Notes under the pieces: model-generated
Seen by the model: the letters and a program-made list of their open reading frames with translations, nothing else
Database searches by the model: none
What the model was told of the DNA's origin: nothing
Shown here: in pieces, positions 45,213 to 56,060 of the stretch
Layout: every line of letters begins with the position of its first letter
How positions within the stretch are numbered: the first letter of the stretch is position 1
Assembly: GCA_964030785.1 (NCBI GenBank)
Contig: OZ034969.1
Span: 34,745,101 to 34,809,100, forward strand
Source: Siderastrea siderea
Taxonomy: Eukaryota > Cnidaria > Anthozoa > Scleractinia > Rhizangiidae
Direction of reading: 5' to 3'
Length of the DNA: 64,000 bases
Program-made: the position numbers and the translations under genes

Positions 45213-46179
45213 GTTAAGTATTAGGGAAAACACAGGACCACGTGACACAATATGGCACTTGAAGTTGAACGCTCCTTTCTCTTTATAATAACTATTCTTC
45301 TTGGTAGGAATCTTAGAACCTGCTTAAAGTTTGTTTTTAGTTTAGCGGAATAGCAACCATCAGACGTGAAAATCTCGCCATTGCCTTTTTTTTTACATGG
45401 AGGTTGGGAGAATCTTCATGAAGGTTTGGATCACAGCGTATTGCTTTCGAGTTTGTTGCGATAAGAGCAAAGCGCTTGCGATGGCAGCATAAGGGGTGCC
45501 TTTGAATATCCAGTGGTCTCTACAGTGGAATAGCTGAAAGCATTAGTCTGATGATATCTGCTGTACTAATTGCTATTTTCGTCTTGTTTGGGCTCGAATC
45601 GACGCTAACGAACACAGGCCTCATTTTTTAAGCTCGTGTCAAGGTATAGTCTCCTTCGCAGGCCGTTTTTAGGGTCGTCACGCAACGATCAAGGTAACGA
45701 AATGTGTTAGACAATCTTGGCAAGTGGAAATATTTATAGAATTTTAGATGCGCATGGTAGGTAAGGTTTTCAAATGTTTTCAAGATTAGGTAATTCTTCA
45801 AATTGTTGTAATACAACTCACTTGAAAACAAAGATCATATTGCTGTCGTTGGAGTAAGGTGGTAAATAAAGAGGAGTTTTTAGTTAAATTGCTATTAATA
45901 ACAAATGTTCGATGCTGAGCATCGAACAAACGTGATAAATACTCGGGGCGTTTATTGACTAATTTGAACTTCGCATTTATTGCAGGCTCCGTGTTTAATG
46001 AAGGAAATACGGGACTAAGAATAGGAATAGATCGTTTTCGTTTGTGCATTTAAATAGAAACTCTATAAACTTAGTCTCGCAATTTAAAAATTGAAAGGCT
46101 GTCGAGCTCGCACAAGGAGACGATTATCTGGCCATCTCCCAAAGTCTCAAATTAATCAATATCTATATCTACGTTTGAA
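45213..46179. other. Intron with a cassette fragment and a perfect short palindrome
   Basis: 45430-45500 is a cassette-start fragment (GAGTTTGTTGCGATAAGAG) with no microexon after it. 45906-45928 is a perfect palindrome with 11-bp arms around one base (TGTTCGATGCT-G-AGCATCGAACA). No gene. Confidence 0.5.
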
Positions 46180-46924
46180 AACTGAAAATTATCTTACTTT
46201 CGACCTCACCTTGACACATTCTTTCTAAACCATCTAAACCACTTGCTTTTAGTTTGGTAGCCATACTTTCTGCCATTTGCTTTACAGCGTCAGCCACTGC
46301 TCCAAGGACTGCAGTGCTTACAGGTGTTTTGCATTTGAGGGGCACTTAACCCCTTTTGATAACTCGTCTGTCTTTGCCAAGTTTCTAAATATCGTGTTTT
46401 GATTTCATTTCTGCTATTCTTTCGTCTTCTGAAGTGACACTCTCTTCGGTAAATTTGTCAACATTGGCCTCAATCTGCTGTTAATTAATCGCAGAGTACT
46501 TCGACTCAGTTTCACTAAATATGGCTACTAATAACTTTAGTTCAGGTTTCAAAGGATTAAATGCTACAAATTCGTCCAATAATTCATTAAGTGAGTATAT
46601 AGCGTTATTTCAGTCTCTTTCCAAAGAGGGGTTTTGAAGTCTAGCTTGGGTGGCATCGTGATAAGATATGTAAATTCTTCAAGTTCTTACCGCGTTTCTA
46701 TCCTTGGCCTCGTTTTCTTGCAGAACATTTAATGTACTGGGCCTCTCATGATATTCGATTTGGGAACCAAACAAAGCGTATTCATAAATACGTAAAGCAA
46801 TAACCACAGTAAATCAGAGTGTTACTACCTTTCTCCGAGAAGTTTTGTCCTTCGAAGATTTGCAGGTTTTCAAAGACGGTTCGGTCGCTCTATCAGTTTT
46901 CCTAGTCTTTCCCTGTCGCTTCAT
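46180..46924 (-). pseudogene. Degraded multi-exon coding remnant, minus strand
   Basis: A basic first exon starts at ATG 46922-46924 (MKRQGKTRKTDRATEPS) and ends at AGAAAG|GTAGTA near 46828. Further down the strand come LFGSQIEYHERPSTLNVLQ, then LLDEFVAFNPLKPELKLLV, FSETESKYSAIN, a stop, IEANVDKFTEESVTSEDER, more stops, and AVADAVKQMAESMATKLKA. Composition and the interrupted donor sites are those of a dead gene or retroelement ORF. I cannot name the family. It lies in the intron 43480-56045, antisense to the large gene. Confidence 0.5.
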
Positions 46925-48040
46925 GACGCGGTTGTCCTTTGGCGTGCATTTTCGTGTTATGTAGGATTTTGTTTCGCACCACGCATCAGGGTTCTACTCG
47001 AATTGACAATACACCAGGAAAATAATGCCCACGGGATCTACCAGTAGTTTTGAACTAGTTTAATGAGCGCAATTTCTAACTTGCACAAGATGTAGCTAGT
47101 CAACTAAACAGTAAAGGAATACATCTGAGTCGACTATAAAAAAAGCTATTTAAAAACAATCCGATCTCTAACTTGTTTTTGATATGCTCAATTCTGTGAG
47201 GCGTAACCCGTTTAAGACACGCTATTTTCCCATTTTTGTAGAAAAGGCAAGCACACTGTTTCTTTCTCTCAGATCCAGATGGTTCAGTTTCCCACTCCCT
47301 CCAGTGCCCGAGTGGTAGCCGTAACCTGATTGGCTAACTATGATAATAATGGCGGGAATCTCACGTGTCCGGTTTCATCGCTTAAACAAAACTGTTAAGA
47401 GACTGCAAAACCCTTGGTCAGTGTTTTTCAAGAGAGGTTTCTGACATCACAAAGCTTTTACCGGAAACTTTTTGATACTTCTAACCGGAAATAATAGTAA
47501 TAGAAGATTGCAATTGGATTTATGCACTCTGTAAAATTGAAACCAGACGTAATAGTGATAGTACGAACTTTGTGTGAACCGGATAGCGAGTGAATAAAAA
47601 TTTTAGAGAGAAAACAAAATCTCGGGTTGATATGGTCGCTCGTTTCTTAGAATGAGATCAACATTTGAAATCTGTGCCATACAAGACCAGAAATGGTATA
47701 ATCTAAGTTCCTAATCAAACGAGCGTTGCCGAAAGGCACTTTTGATTCAGTTTGGGGCCGAAATGGCTCTTTCAACTTATTTTTGGCATCTCGTTGCTAT
47801 TGTTCTGCAAATGTTCTGCAAGCTTGTAGAATAGGAGTAGGAAATTTTGCATAAGAAGAAACATGCCTTAGCTGAAGAATAAGTCTGTTTTTGCTGGCGA
47901 TACCAGTGTAAACATGAACACACTAAACGGCTCCGATAGTGAAAACGAGAGGAACTGAAGCGAAACATGAACTCTAAAGGAACAAACAAACACATTCTTA
48001 TCTGGTTTTTATTAGTAGTCCAATAAAGTTATGCCAGGAG
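46925..48040. other. Intron without a recognised element
   Basis: No gene seen. GC rises slightly around 47230-47390 (CCCGAGTGGTAGCCG, GATTGGCTAACTATG), which could be the old promoter side of the minus-strand pseudogene. Confidence 0.35.
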
Positions 48041-50672
48041 GTGAAAATGCTTGCAACATAATTTTTATTTTTACATTGTTTGCTTTTGAGGCATGTATGT
48101 TAACATACTAAAAGTCAACAAAAATCAACTCATGGGAAATACGAAAAAAATCCACGTGTTGACAACTGCCATGTTTTTATGCTAATTAGCCACTGAAAAC
48201 TGTCCCATCAAGACATTTACCACTTTTAGTTTCACTTAACATGTAAAAACAAAGGACGGTAAAGTAAAGTGTACATTTAGGTTCTATCATGGACCGTTTT
48301 CCAACAAATATTCAACAAAAAAGTGTTTAAAGGAACTGCGTCACGGATTTTAGCCAAATTCATGCATAGGAAATGTCCATCAAATTCGGTGAAATACAAC
48401 ACAGCAAATACAAAAGAAGGAACGGATGGCTAAAAGTGAAGAAGATTGAAACGGACTGCGATATATGTTTGTGAAATGCTGTTGGGCTCAACAGTTTTCA
48501 AAGTTATCCTCATTTGCTTGTAACTTTAAATTAATGTCTCAAACATATAGCATCACCTGATTATCTATCGGTACCTTTTTATGTTAACAGTACTGAAGTT
48601 AAGCAATAAGGCATTTGACCCGACGTCCTCTGTATCGCTATCTGGATCTGTCAGAACGTGGATTGAAACAAACACTTCCACGACACTCTCCACAGGCAGG
48701 TGAACAGTCAAGTCCGTGCTTTCTGCAACTGCATCGAGCCGTGTTACAGTCCACCTTGCAGTAACATCTGATAACTCGGAGGAGAGTTTCCGGTGCAGGT
48801 GGTTTGTCGGTCATTATCGGAATTAGAGTACCATCTGTTTCTTTCAATCCCCAGTCACACGGTTGAAGCTCTTGATTTCAAGTCCAAAGTTGAACCTGGT
48901 AATAAACGCGAAGGGAATGAAATTTCAGAGACGACGGAGGCAAGGACTTCACTTTGACTGCGGTTGTGCTTTTAGCTGTCGTTTCGCAAAATCGTCAATA
49001 TCGAAAGGCCTCCAAACTGTCGCTCACCTTGCCGCCTCCCCCTTACCAATGCGAGTTCTCCTGCTTTGATAAAATCTTCTTTTTTCAACGAATTGCCATG
49101 ATAAAATACTTCGGCATGCTGTTACAACTGTGATCTCTTCTTAAGACCGACGGCCTTTCCAATACTAAACAACCGTGACGTGGAACCGCATCCCAGCAAC
49201 GCGTGTAGAAATGGAAGATGCCTGCAGAGGTTTGACCCGAGCACAGAACAAGTAGCCTGGATGTCCCAAACCTTGCCTTGTGCGGACCCTCGTTTCGGCT
49301 GTGGTTTGAAGAAAATTTTCTTTTTGGAGTTGTTTCCTTGGTGGCAGAGTAAAATTAAAATGTCTGTGTCATCTGCAATGACGACAGTGTCTCTGGTAGC
49401 AGATACAGAGACCGCAGACTGACCTATCAAGAAATCAGCATCGCCTGCAGCATGAATGGTGTCACACCCCCGCCTCCTTTTACTTCTCACTCAGCATATT
49501 GATGAAACGTTGTTTGTTCTGTTTGTTTCGCAGCAAAACGTCTTTCTTTACAGTGAGTGTGTTCACAAGATCACAGTGTACAGCTACAGCGTTGGTTGAT
49601 CGTCTTTTTAAGCGAGCTTCGTCTTTAACTGAGGGCCCATAGATAGACATATAACCTTTATTTAAACACGATAAATATTTTAGCTTACAGCTTGTGGGGT
49701 CGTGTGGGAAAATAAAAATAAAAATTTAAGTTTACTCAATATTTACACGTTTCTAAAAATGATCAACATTTACAGATTCGTGTGCTACAACTCCTGATAC
49801 TATGCTTCTTAGTGAGGTATCATCCTTGGAAAAGGAGTTCCTAGTTACTCTGTATCCTTCCAGTCTCTCTTTTGTCAAGTATCTGAAGCTTCTACGTGTT
49901 GCTCGCTAGTGTTATAAGCGACGCCGGTGAAATCTTGCATAGAGCTGTATACGTTGCAACAGAAAGACATAACCCACACTAATCTTTGCCCTACATTCTT
50001 TCCTATGTCTCTTGAAAGGCCACCAGTTGAGTTGACGTTGCGCATTAGCGTCTGTTCGATTACCAAATAAGTTGAAAGACTAGCCCTTAATCTATCAGTG
50101 TGGCGGACAACATGCAGATTATTTAGAAAAAAGGAATAGATATCTCGATGGTCAGTTTGTAGTGTAACAATTTGCTGAAGGTAAACGTAGATTGTGTTGG
50201 TATACAAATTATGCCCAGCTGTCCAATTCTTTACACAGCTATTTAAAAAAACCATCTATTTTCTCATAAGATGTGAACTGTAGTTTGCAAACAAAGAAGA
50301 AATTCTTGTAAAAATTTGCTGCACAGTGCACGTGGTCTCAGTAGTGTTTCTCTAGAAATAACATTGTTTAAATTTTGCGAACAACTGTAGCTTTAAGCAC
50401 TCCAATATAAGGACTCCAGCCGGAATGGTCTTATGCAAAGCGCACAAAAAAAGCATTACATGAAATACATAGTTTTGTTGTAAAACTTGTCTGTGATAAG
50501 GCTAATTTGCATAAAAACATGGCGTCTAAAAGGCAAAATGACAGAGGCAAAAAACTTGCATTTTTTTCATATTTGGCCAGGGTTGATTTTTGTTGACTTT
50601 TAATATGTTTATCTGGAGTCCTTAACGAAAACGTCCCTGAAAATAAAAATTCTGTTGCAAGCATTTTGACCT
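48041..50672 (-). mobile_element. ~2.6-kb element with ~150-200-bp inverted ends, carrying the PIN-like/CXC pseudogene
   Basis: The left end (48041-48192: GAAAATGCTTGCAACATAA, AAAGTCAACAAAAATCAACT, CCATGTTTTTATGCTAATTA) reappears inverted at about 50500-50672, with insertions in the right arm including a GGACTCCAG...CTGGAGTCC pair (50411, 50613). All recognisable coding sequence of the region lies between the arms. The arrangement suggests a DNA transposon; the exact ends and target duplication are not clear. Confidence 0.65.
48638..50255 (-). pseudogene. Multicopy invertebrate protein with PIN-like and CXC Cys-rich parts, broken
   Basis: Three minus-strand blocks lie in consistent order. 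50255-49875 ends in TGGLSRDIGKNVGQRLVWV and TSEQHVEA. 49490-49122 reads AGDADFLIGQSAV, VVIADDTDILILLCHQG, KVWDIQATCSVLG and LHALLGCGSTSRLFSIGKA; the spaced Asp residues and DDTDIL suggest a PIN/FEN-like nuclease core, with the usual GCDTTS-like motif changed to GCGSTS. 48847-48638 holds MTDKPPAPETLLRVI and the CXC pattern CYCKVDCNTARCSCRKHGL, then CSPACGECRGSVC. Frameshifts and stops separate the blocks. I recall such proteins as abundant in coral and other invertebrate genomes; function unknown. Confidence 0.7.
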
Positions 50673-51246
50673 TACGGTACCAAATCGCGTTAACTTTCCT
50701 GGACTATAGGAGTCACAGCGATACAAGGACAACCGCACGCACAAGAAAAAGGAAAGTTGTAAATCCTTGCCCTTGTGCTTGTGCTATTGCTTGTGTCGAG
50801 CCCGTTTTGACTTTGGCATTAGGGGAGACCAAGTTCATCGTCTGAGTCAGCTATGCTTTGTTGCTGTGCTGCTAGTCTGCTCCCCAGTGCTACTCCCGAA
50901 GCTTGGTTCTCCGCGCGCCTATTTGATGCGTGGGTGTCCAATTACAGCTGGCAAATTTCAACTTTTTGTAATTGAATAGCTGTAGTCGGACAACTAGGCT
51001 GCGCTCGCGTCAATCATGTACACTGAAATGGGTTCTTTTATAGCAGTTCCTTCACTACTTGCAAAACTGATAATATATGTTTCGACGTTTTTAGTAAAAG
51101 AAGGGCATGTAGATTTTCTAATCTCGCATTTCATTGATACGATTAATAATGGTAATAGGACTGAGTGGAGTCCAATTCGGTCTGTAATCATACGAGTGAT
51201 TAACGAAATCGGACGACTGCGTAGCGGGAGTCCGATTTGTTTAATC

Positions 51247-51277
<31 letters not shown>

Positions 51278-51599
51278 ACGAAGCCCTGTTACCAATTAAT
51301 CATATCTATAACAAAATTAGCAAAAGAAAAGGGAGAAAACGTACTGGAGAAGGAATTGACAACAGTTTCACGATACGTAAAAAGAACTTATTCAAGTGTA
51401 ACTGATCCATTAGCGCGCGCGCTCTGACGCGTACTGTCCAATTACTTAGGCATGACGCGTACACTGTCCAATTACACTGTCCTAAATGTCCTATTAATGC
51501 TCAAATCATGGCTGGTGATAGCCAATCACATTCGAGAATTTTGTTATAGTTATGATTAATTGATTAATTGATTGATTAATTGATACCATTAATCGTGCT
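50673..51599. other. Intron with a dispersed-repeat hairpin
   Basis: The plus-strand open frame 51016-51405 reads through the hairpin described separately and ends in a basic tail (KISKRKGRKRTGEG). It has no recognised domain. ATTGATTAATTGATTGATTAA simple sequence lies at 51556-51584. Confidence 0.45.
51170..51274. repeat. Near-perfect hairpin with ~44-bp arms
   Basis: GTCCAATTCGGTCTGTAATC and following bases to 51213 are repeated inverted at 51230-51274, with a loop of about 16 nt and about four mismatches. Probably a small foldback element. Confidence 0.85.
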
Positions 51600-53200
51600 C
51601 GTAACTTTAAATCGACATCACAATACGCGCTCGGCCGATTTAAATTACTCGACCGATTACTCCCTGAGTTGTTCGACACGAAATCCAATTACCATTACAA
51701 TAAACATAGCGTGTAAAACTAAAGAACTTCCAAAAAGGCAGTTCGAAGACCACGAAAGTGACTTTTATTTAGTAATTGATTTCTTTTCATGGGTATGAAA
51801 ATGCATCTAGTTCTATGTTGAAAAAGAACCGGCATAGGCAACACAACAGCTTACCATTATTTTTGTTTTGTTTTTCTAAACTGATGTGACACTTTCGCAA
51901 AGCTTTCTAACGTGAAGCGTATTAGGAGTCAATAAAGGCGTACATATTGGTATAATATGTTGGAGAAATTTTTGGTTTGCTTTCCGTATTTTTTACTGGT
52001 CAAAACTTTAACACATCAAGTTAATACTTGTTGAACATGCAATCTGTGGTTGAACAACACGAATAACTTACAAAAGACACGCCATTGTTTTTCTTTTCTT
52101 TATCCAAAACAAACAACTTGGTTGTGATTGAGCAGCGAAGAGCAAGCGGGGGAGGAACCGTATTCTTAGCGGTAGGTTCTTTTGAAACGTAATTTTTCCA
52201 TTTTCGGAATGTTCAAAGCGGATGTTTGGGCAGTGTTCGGCTCTCCCGAACAACGAACTAATCAACCAACCTAACAACCAACCAAGTAAAAACCAAGTCT
52301 AAACGGGGATCATGTGGCTGTTTTTTTTTTGTTTTGTTTTGTTTTTTTTTTCACAAAAGAGCTCAATGAACAAAGTTTTAAGAAACCTCACCATACTAAA
52401 CTAACAAACCTTAGAAATGTAAGAATACTAAGGTAATGGGAAAATGTACCTTATGGATTGCCCTTTCGGTTATTTCTCTCGGCTAAGCGACGAGGAAAAA
52501 AGGACTCTTACAACGCTGACAACTTGCAACTGCCAAAGAATTATGCAAATGACAAAAGAAACCGACTAATACTTGGAAAGGAAAAACGGCACGCAAACAT
52601 GAAGAAAAAAATTTACAAATTCGAAATTAGACCCCAAAAAGCATTAAAAGAACAAAAAACGCGTAATCTATGCTAACAAACTGACCTCCGGTTGTCGTAC
52701 GTGACGTCCGGTGTACAGAAGGTGTACAGGTTTCTTACACATTCCACTAGAGTAGGTTTGTCTGCCTTATTCAGGTTCAAACGACCGTGTTAGGAGTTAC
52801 TTTCATACTTCTGTACAATTACGAAAACGAACTGAACAAGATTGATTGGGGCTGTAGACATCTTCTAGTGTAAGATATGTTTTTTGAGAAAATGCGATGC
52901 TGGTGACCTTTAATAAGTATACTCCTAAAAAAACAGTGAAACTATACTAGGAGTTTAAAAACAAAAAGAGACGGCGTACGTAGACCTACGTAGACTGAGC
53001 GGCGTAGCAGATATAATCTGAAGAAAAATGTATCAGAAAGTTATCGATCGTTTCACTACTGAAGGGCACGTTTGCTTGGACTGTTTCGAAACAGGAATAC
53101 ATGAAAAAACTAGTTTTCTGTTCAGGATTTCGAGAGCTTTTGTCTTGTTGATCAGGGGTATGCAGAGTGTATTGAGTCAGGTAGAAGAAGCGTTGACTAA
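51600..53200. repeat. Cassette downstream segment without a microexon
   Basis: Begins within the block AATCGACATCACAATACGCG and runs parallel to 31438-33700 (without the TTAA element) and to the 2,083-bp units up to the GTATGCAGAGTGTATTGAGTC tract. The upstream half with the microexon is missing, so this is a truncated cassette. Confidence 0.75.
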
Positions 53201-53575
53201 GGACGGTGCCTCCTAATACGGATGTCTTTTTGCAAAGGTTATTACTATTGGGAAAAACTAGATCTTAGCAAGGGTTAATGGAATCCAAAACGAAAAATAT
53301 GGGCAACCAAGAATTTTTCAGAGATAATTAAGCTACCATAATTTTAAAAAAACTTTAAAATACAAAAAATGTATGGCAATTTCTTTCCAAATTTAAGCCC
53401 GATTATCTCTGAAAAATGCGTGGTTACCCCCAATTTTCTTTTTGGATTCTGATAGCCCTTGCTAAGTTCTGCTTTTTCCACGTAGTCATAAATCGCGAAA
53501 AAATATTATTGTATTAGGGGGCAAATTCCTTAATTAGAAACCCGAATATCCCGAGATGCGCAGAACGTATGCGTA
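53201..53575. mobile_element. Second copy of the 390-bp TTAA MITE, right end lost
   Basis: Starts GGACGGTGCCTCCTAATACG and follows 4399-4765 throughout (AAAACTAGATCTTAGCAAG, ATGCGTGGTTACCCCC). It ends at GAGATGCGCAG without the right TIR. Confidence 0.8.
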
Positions 53576-53718
53576 AGTGACAAACTTCATACCTTATAAA
53601 CACAAAAAAGTAATACCACTGAATATAAACTTACAAGCTTTCACTATGGCTGCTTTCAAGAGATAATCTCCGTTTTTTCGCCACTCTAACTGACGTCAAA
53701 TTCGAACTTGCTCCAGGA

Positions 53719-54133
53719 TTACGACGTCGCTTTGCAGTCGACAAGAACAGGCGTTGAAGACAGCAACGGGTCCAGATCACGAGAAATCTCTCTGTTTTCA
53801 CCTGGCTCCAAAATTCCACAGCTGAAATTAATGTTTGCAAAAAAATGTCAGAACAATCACGATTAAAGCTGAAAGACTCGAAAAGCACGTAAACGAGAAG
53901 GTTACGATTCGCTTGTCAAATAACAAACAATCAAAAACTCGGGCTTACCTCACAGGCCGTAAAGTTCTATCCGTCGGTATATGAAGAAGAAATTCGGCAA
54001 ACTCACTATTTGTGGCTCCCTCAAAACCAAGTGCTACCTTTCTTTCGTTCCACGGGACAAACACAGAAGATCTAAGCCTTATCTGGCGGACAGAACCCGC
54101 TAAACGCGGTCTTCCTCGCGTCGGATTCGACAT
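53719..54133 (-). CDS. Small two-exon gene or gene fragment, antisense in the intron
   Basis: ATG at 54131-54133 opens a 185-nt exon (MSNPTRGRPRLAGSVRQIR, then VFVPWNERKVALGFEGATNS and EFAEFLLH). It ends CTGTGAG|GTAAGC at 53949. A good acceptor (TTAATTTCAG) at 53822 leads in frame to 53821-53719, ending TAA; total 95 residues. Position-specific conservation of WNERKxALGF and NSEFAEFLL recalls the N-terminal exon of many cnidarian multi-exon or transposon-derived proteins, so the short second exon may be an accident and the rest of the gene lost. An alternative is that it is an intact small gene. No function assigned. Confidence 0.5.
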
Positions 54134-56045
54134 GTTTTAAAAGACATCACATTATATTTTGCCAGACTACGGATAAAACTTTAGCAAAATCAACAAAAAA
54201 AACAGTCAGAAATGTTCCCTGACAATTATAGTACTCGATTGAATGCCTAATAGCAAGGATCAATCAATGAGACGGCCGATGGAAGCGGATTGGAAAGACC
54301 AACAATAATGCTCGGATTTTTCAACATCAAGAAAATGGCCGCCAATGCTCGCAGCGCGCAATGCATACTGGGCAAAACTGGGTCTTTAACCAAATCAAAA
54401 CATTTTTGCGAAGAAATATTCCAGGTGATAACAGAATTTATATAATAAATTGTTGTTATTGTTAACGCTGGTTACAGAAATGGACAAGACGTAAGTAATA
54501 TCGCAAATTCCACATTTACTTCTATGTAAAATAAATAAATGAAGGAAGGAATGCTTTATTAAAATCTCCATTTCTGTAAGAGATTCCCTCAGCTTGAATA
54601 TAAATCTCAAATGCGAGAAGCGGAGAGCTGGAAAACCAAGACCAAAGGTGAAGACCGAACGTGCGAAATAAAATGTAAACACTCACAGGCGAAGCTCATC
54701 ATTCACTGGCTTCTTCGCGGCCCTCCAAGGCCACTCGTTGCTTAATTTGCTGTTCCATGCCAGTTCTTAGTTTGCGTTTATTTCCTTTTTGCAATGAGCG
54801 ATTCATTCTTTGTTGGTTAGCGGGTTATTAGCAGGTATGGCCAGGAAGGCACACTCTTCACCATTTGTCGGTGTACTGTCGACTCCGTGTTCCGCTTCTA
54901 TCTCGTATTCAGAGCTAAAATTCATCTACAAATCAGCAGAATCCGCCTAGCTCGTCTCAGTATCTGCTTTGCATTACAACATTGGAATTTTAGTCATACT
55001 ATGACTAGCTAGAAGGTCAGAAGGCTTCGATCAACAAATAAAGTCAGAGAAACACAGCTAAAAACTGAGCGGCGTTGAATTCTTGGTTCTTGATCTGACG
55101 TCACAGCTACGGCTCGCCCCAGATTCCTCTTACTCGGACTTAAACCAAATTTTTGTTGAATTTAACAGGGCACAGAAAATCAAGAATTTAACCAAATCAA
55201 AACATTTTTGCAAAGAAATATTCCAGATGATAACAGAATTTATTTAGCCGAAAAAAAAAATTAGGGGTTAGGTGCACTTTAAGGCACTGGTGCTTTGATT
55301 TTGCCTCTAGGAATGGTAAAAAACTGCTACTGGGAATGGGATTTTGCGACATTAAAGTTCGGAATGGGACTTTTGCCGTTCAGTTGTAGTTGTTCCTCCA
55401 CTCGTTGAGTTAGTTTCAAACTTCTTTCAAGCGCACGTGGAACTGAACGAAAATATTTTTGGGCGCGAAACGTTTTCAATACGTTTGAGAAAAGAACAGT
55501 ACTACCTTATTGTGTGGGAGCTCTGCTGTTAGGCTAGCCTATCTGTATATCAGTTTTTCTTATCAATACATTCAGAGTGTAACACTGATTTCCTTATTTT
55601 CTTATTTCCTTTTCACGTTCGTCTTGTCCAAAAGAGGAAGCATTACCTAAGAAATGTTCTTTGTTACATTGCCATTTTTATCAGTTATTTTAGGAATCTC
55701 GTGGCTCTGTGCCATGTTCACAATCATAAAATCACATATCGGTTGCTGTTGCAGTTGTTTTTTTAATTTTATTTATATCTTACATTCATATTTCCTTATC
55801 TTGTTGGTCGCGCCGAGCCCTTGTTCACGTTTTTTTCACAGGTGTCCCACTAAGCTTATTTTGCAAAATTAGAGTTGAGAAATGGGATTTTGTAATGGGA
55901 CTTTGAATGTTTGAAAACTTTATTTTTGATCTCTTTACAGTCGGCTAAGTTATTCCTTCTCTCGTTGATTTGGTCTTTAATTGCATATGGAATTTTGAAC
56001 TATATAATTTACTTATCTTTCTTTTTCTTCTTTTCATGTTTGCAG
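54134..56045. other. Intron; direct 60-bp duplication, no gene
   Basis: 54389-54450 (ACCAAATCAAAACATTTTTG, GAAATATTCCAG, GATAACAGAATTTAT) is repeated at 55190-55250. At 54482-54494 a 13-nt acceptor/donor pair (GTTACAG ... GACGTAAGTAAT) would break the frame. The cassette acceptor block reappears at about 56008-56045. Confidence 0.45.
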
Positions 56046-56060
56046 TGCACCGGTGTGCAA
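56046..56060 (+). CDS. Microexon 10 (15 nt, HRCA)
   Basis: CATGTTTGCAG|TGCACCGGTGTGCAA|GTAAGTAAT. Phase 1-1. Upstream (ACTTATCTTTCTTTTTC...) and downstream (AAAAGGATAAATAAATCCAG) bases match the cassette at lower identity, so this is an older copy. The exon itself shares nothing with SLDD or PWFFGNF. Confidence 0.65.

Noticed and set aside
54482..54494. 13-nt microexon candidate (GTTACAG ... GAC|GTAAGTAAT)
   Set aside because: It would enter in phase 1 and leave in phase 2, breaking the frame into the exon at 56046, and its flanks do not match the cassette.
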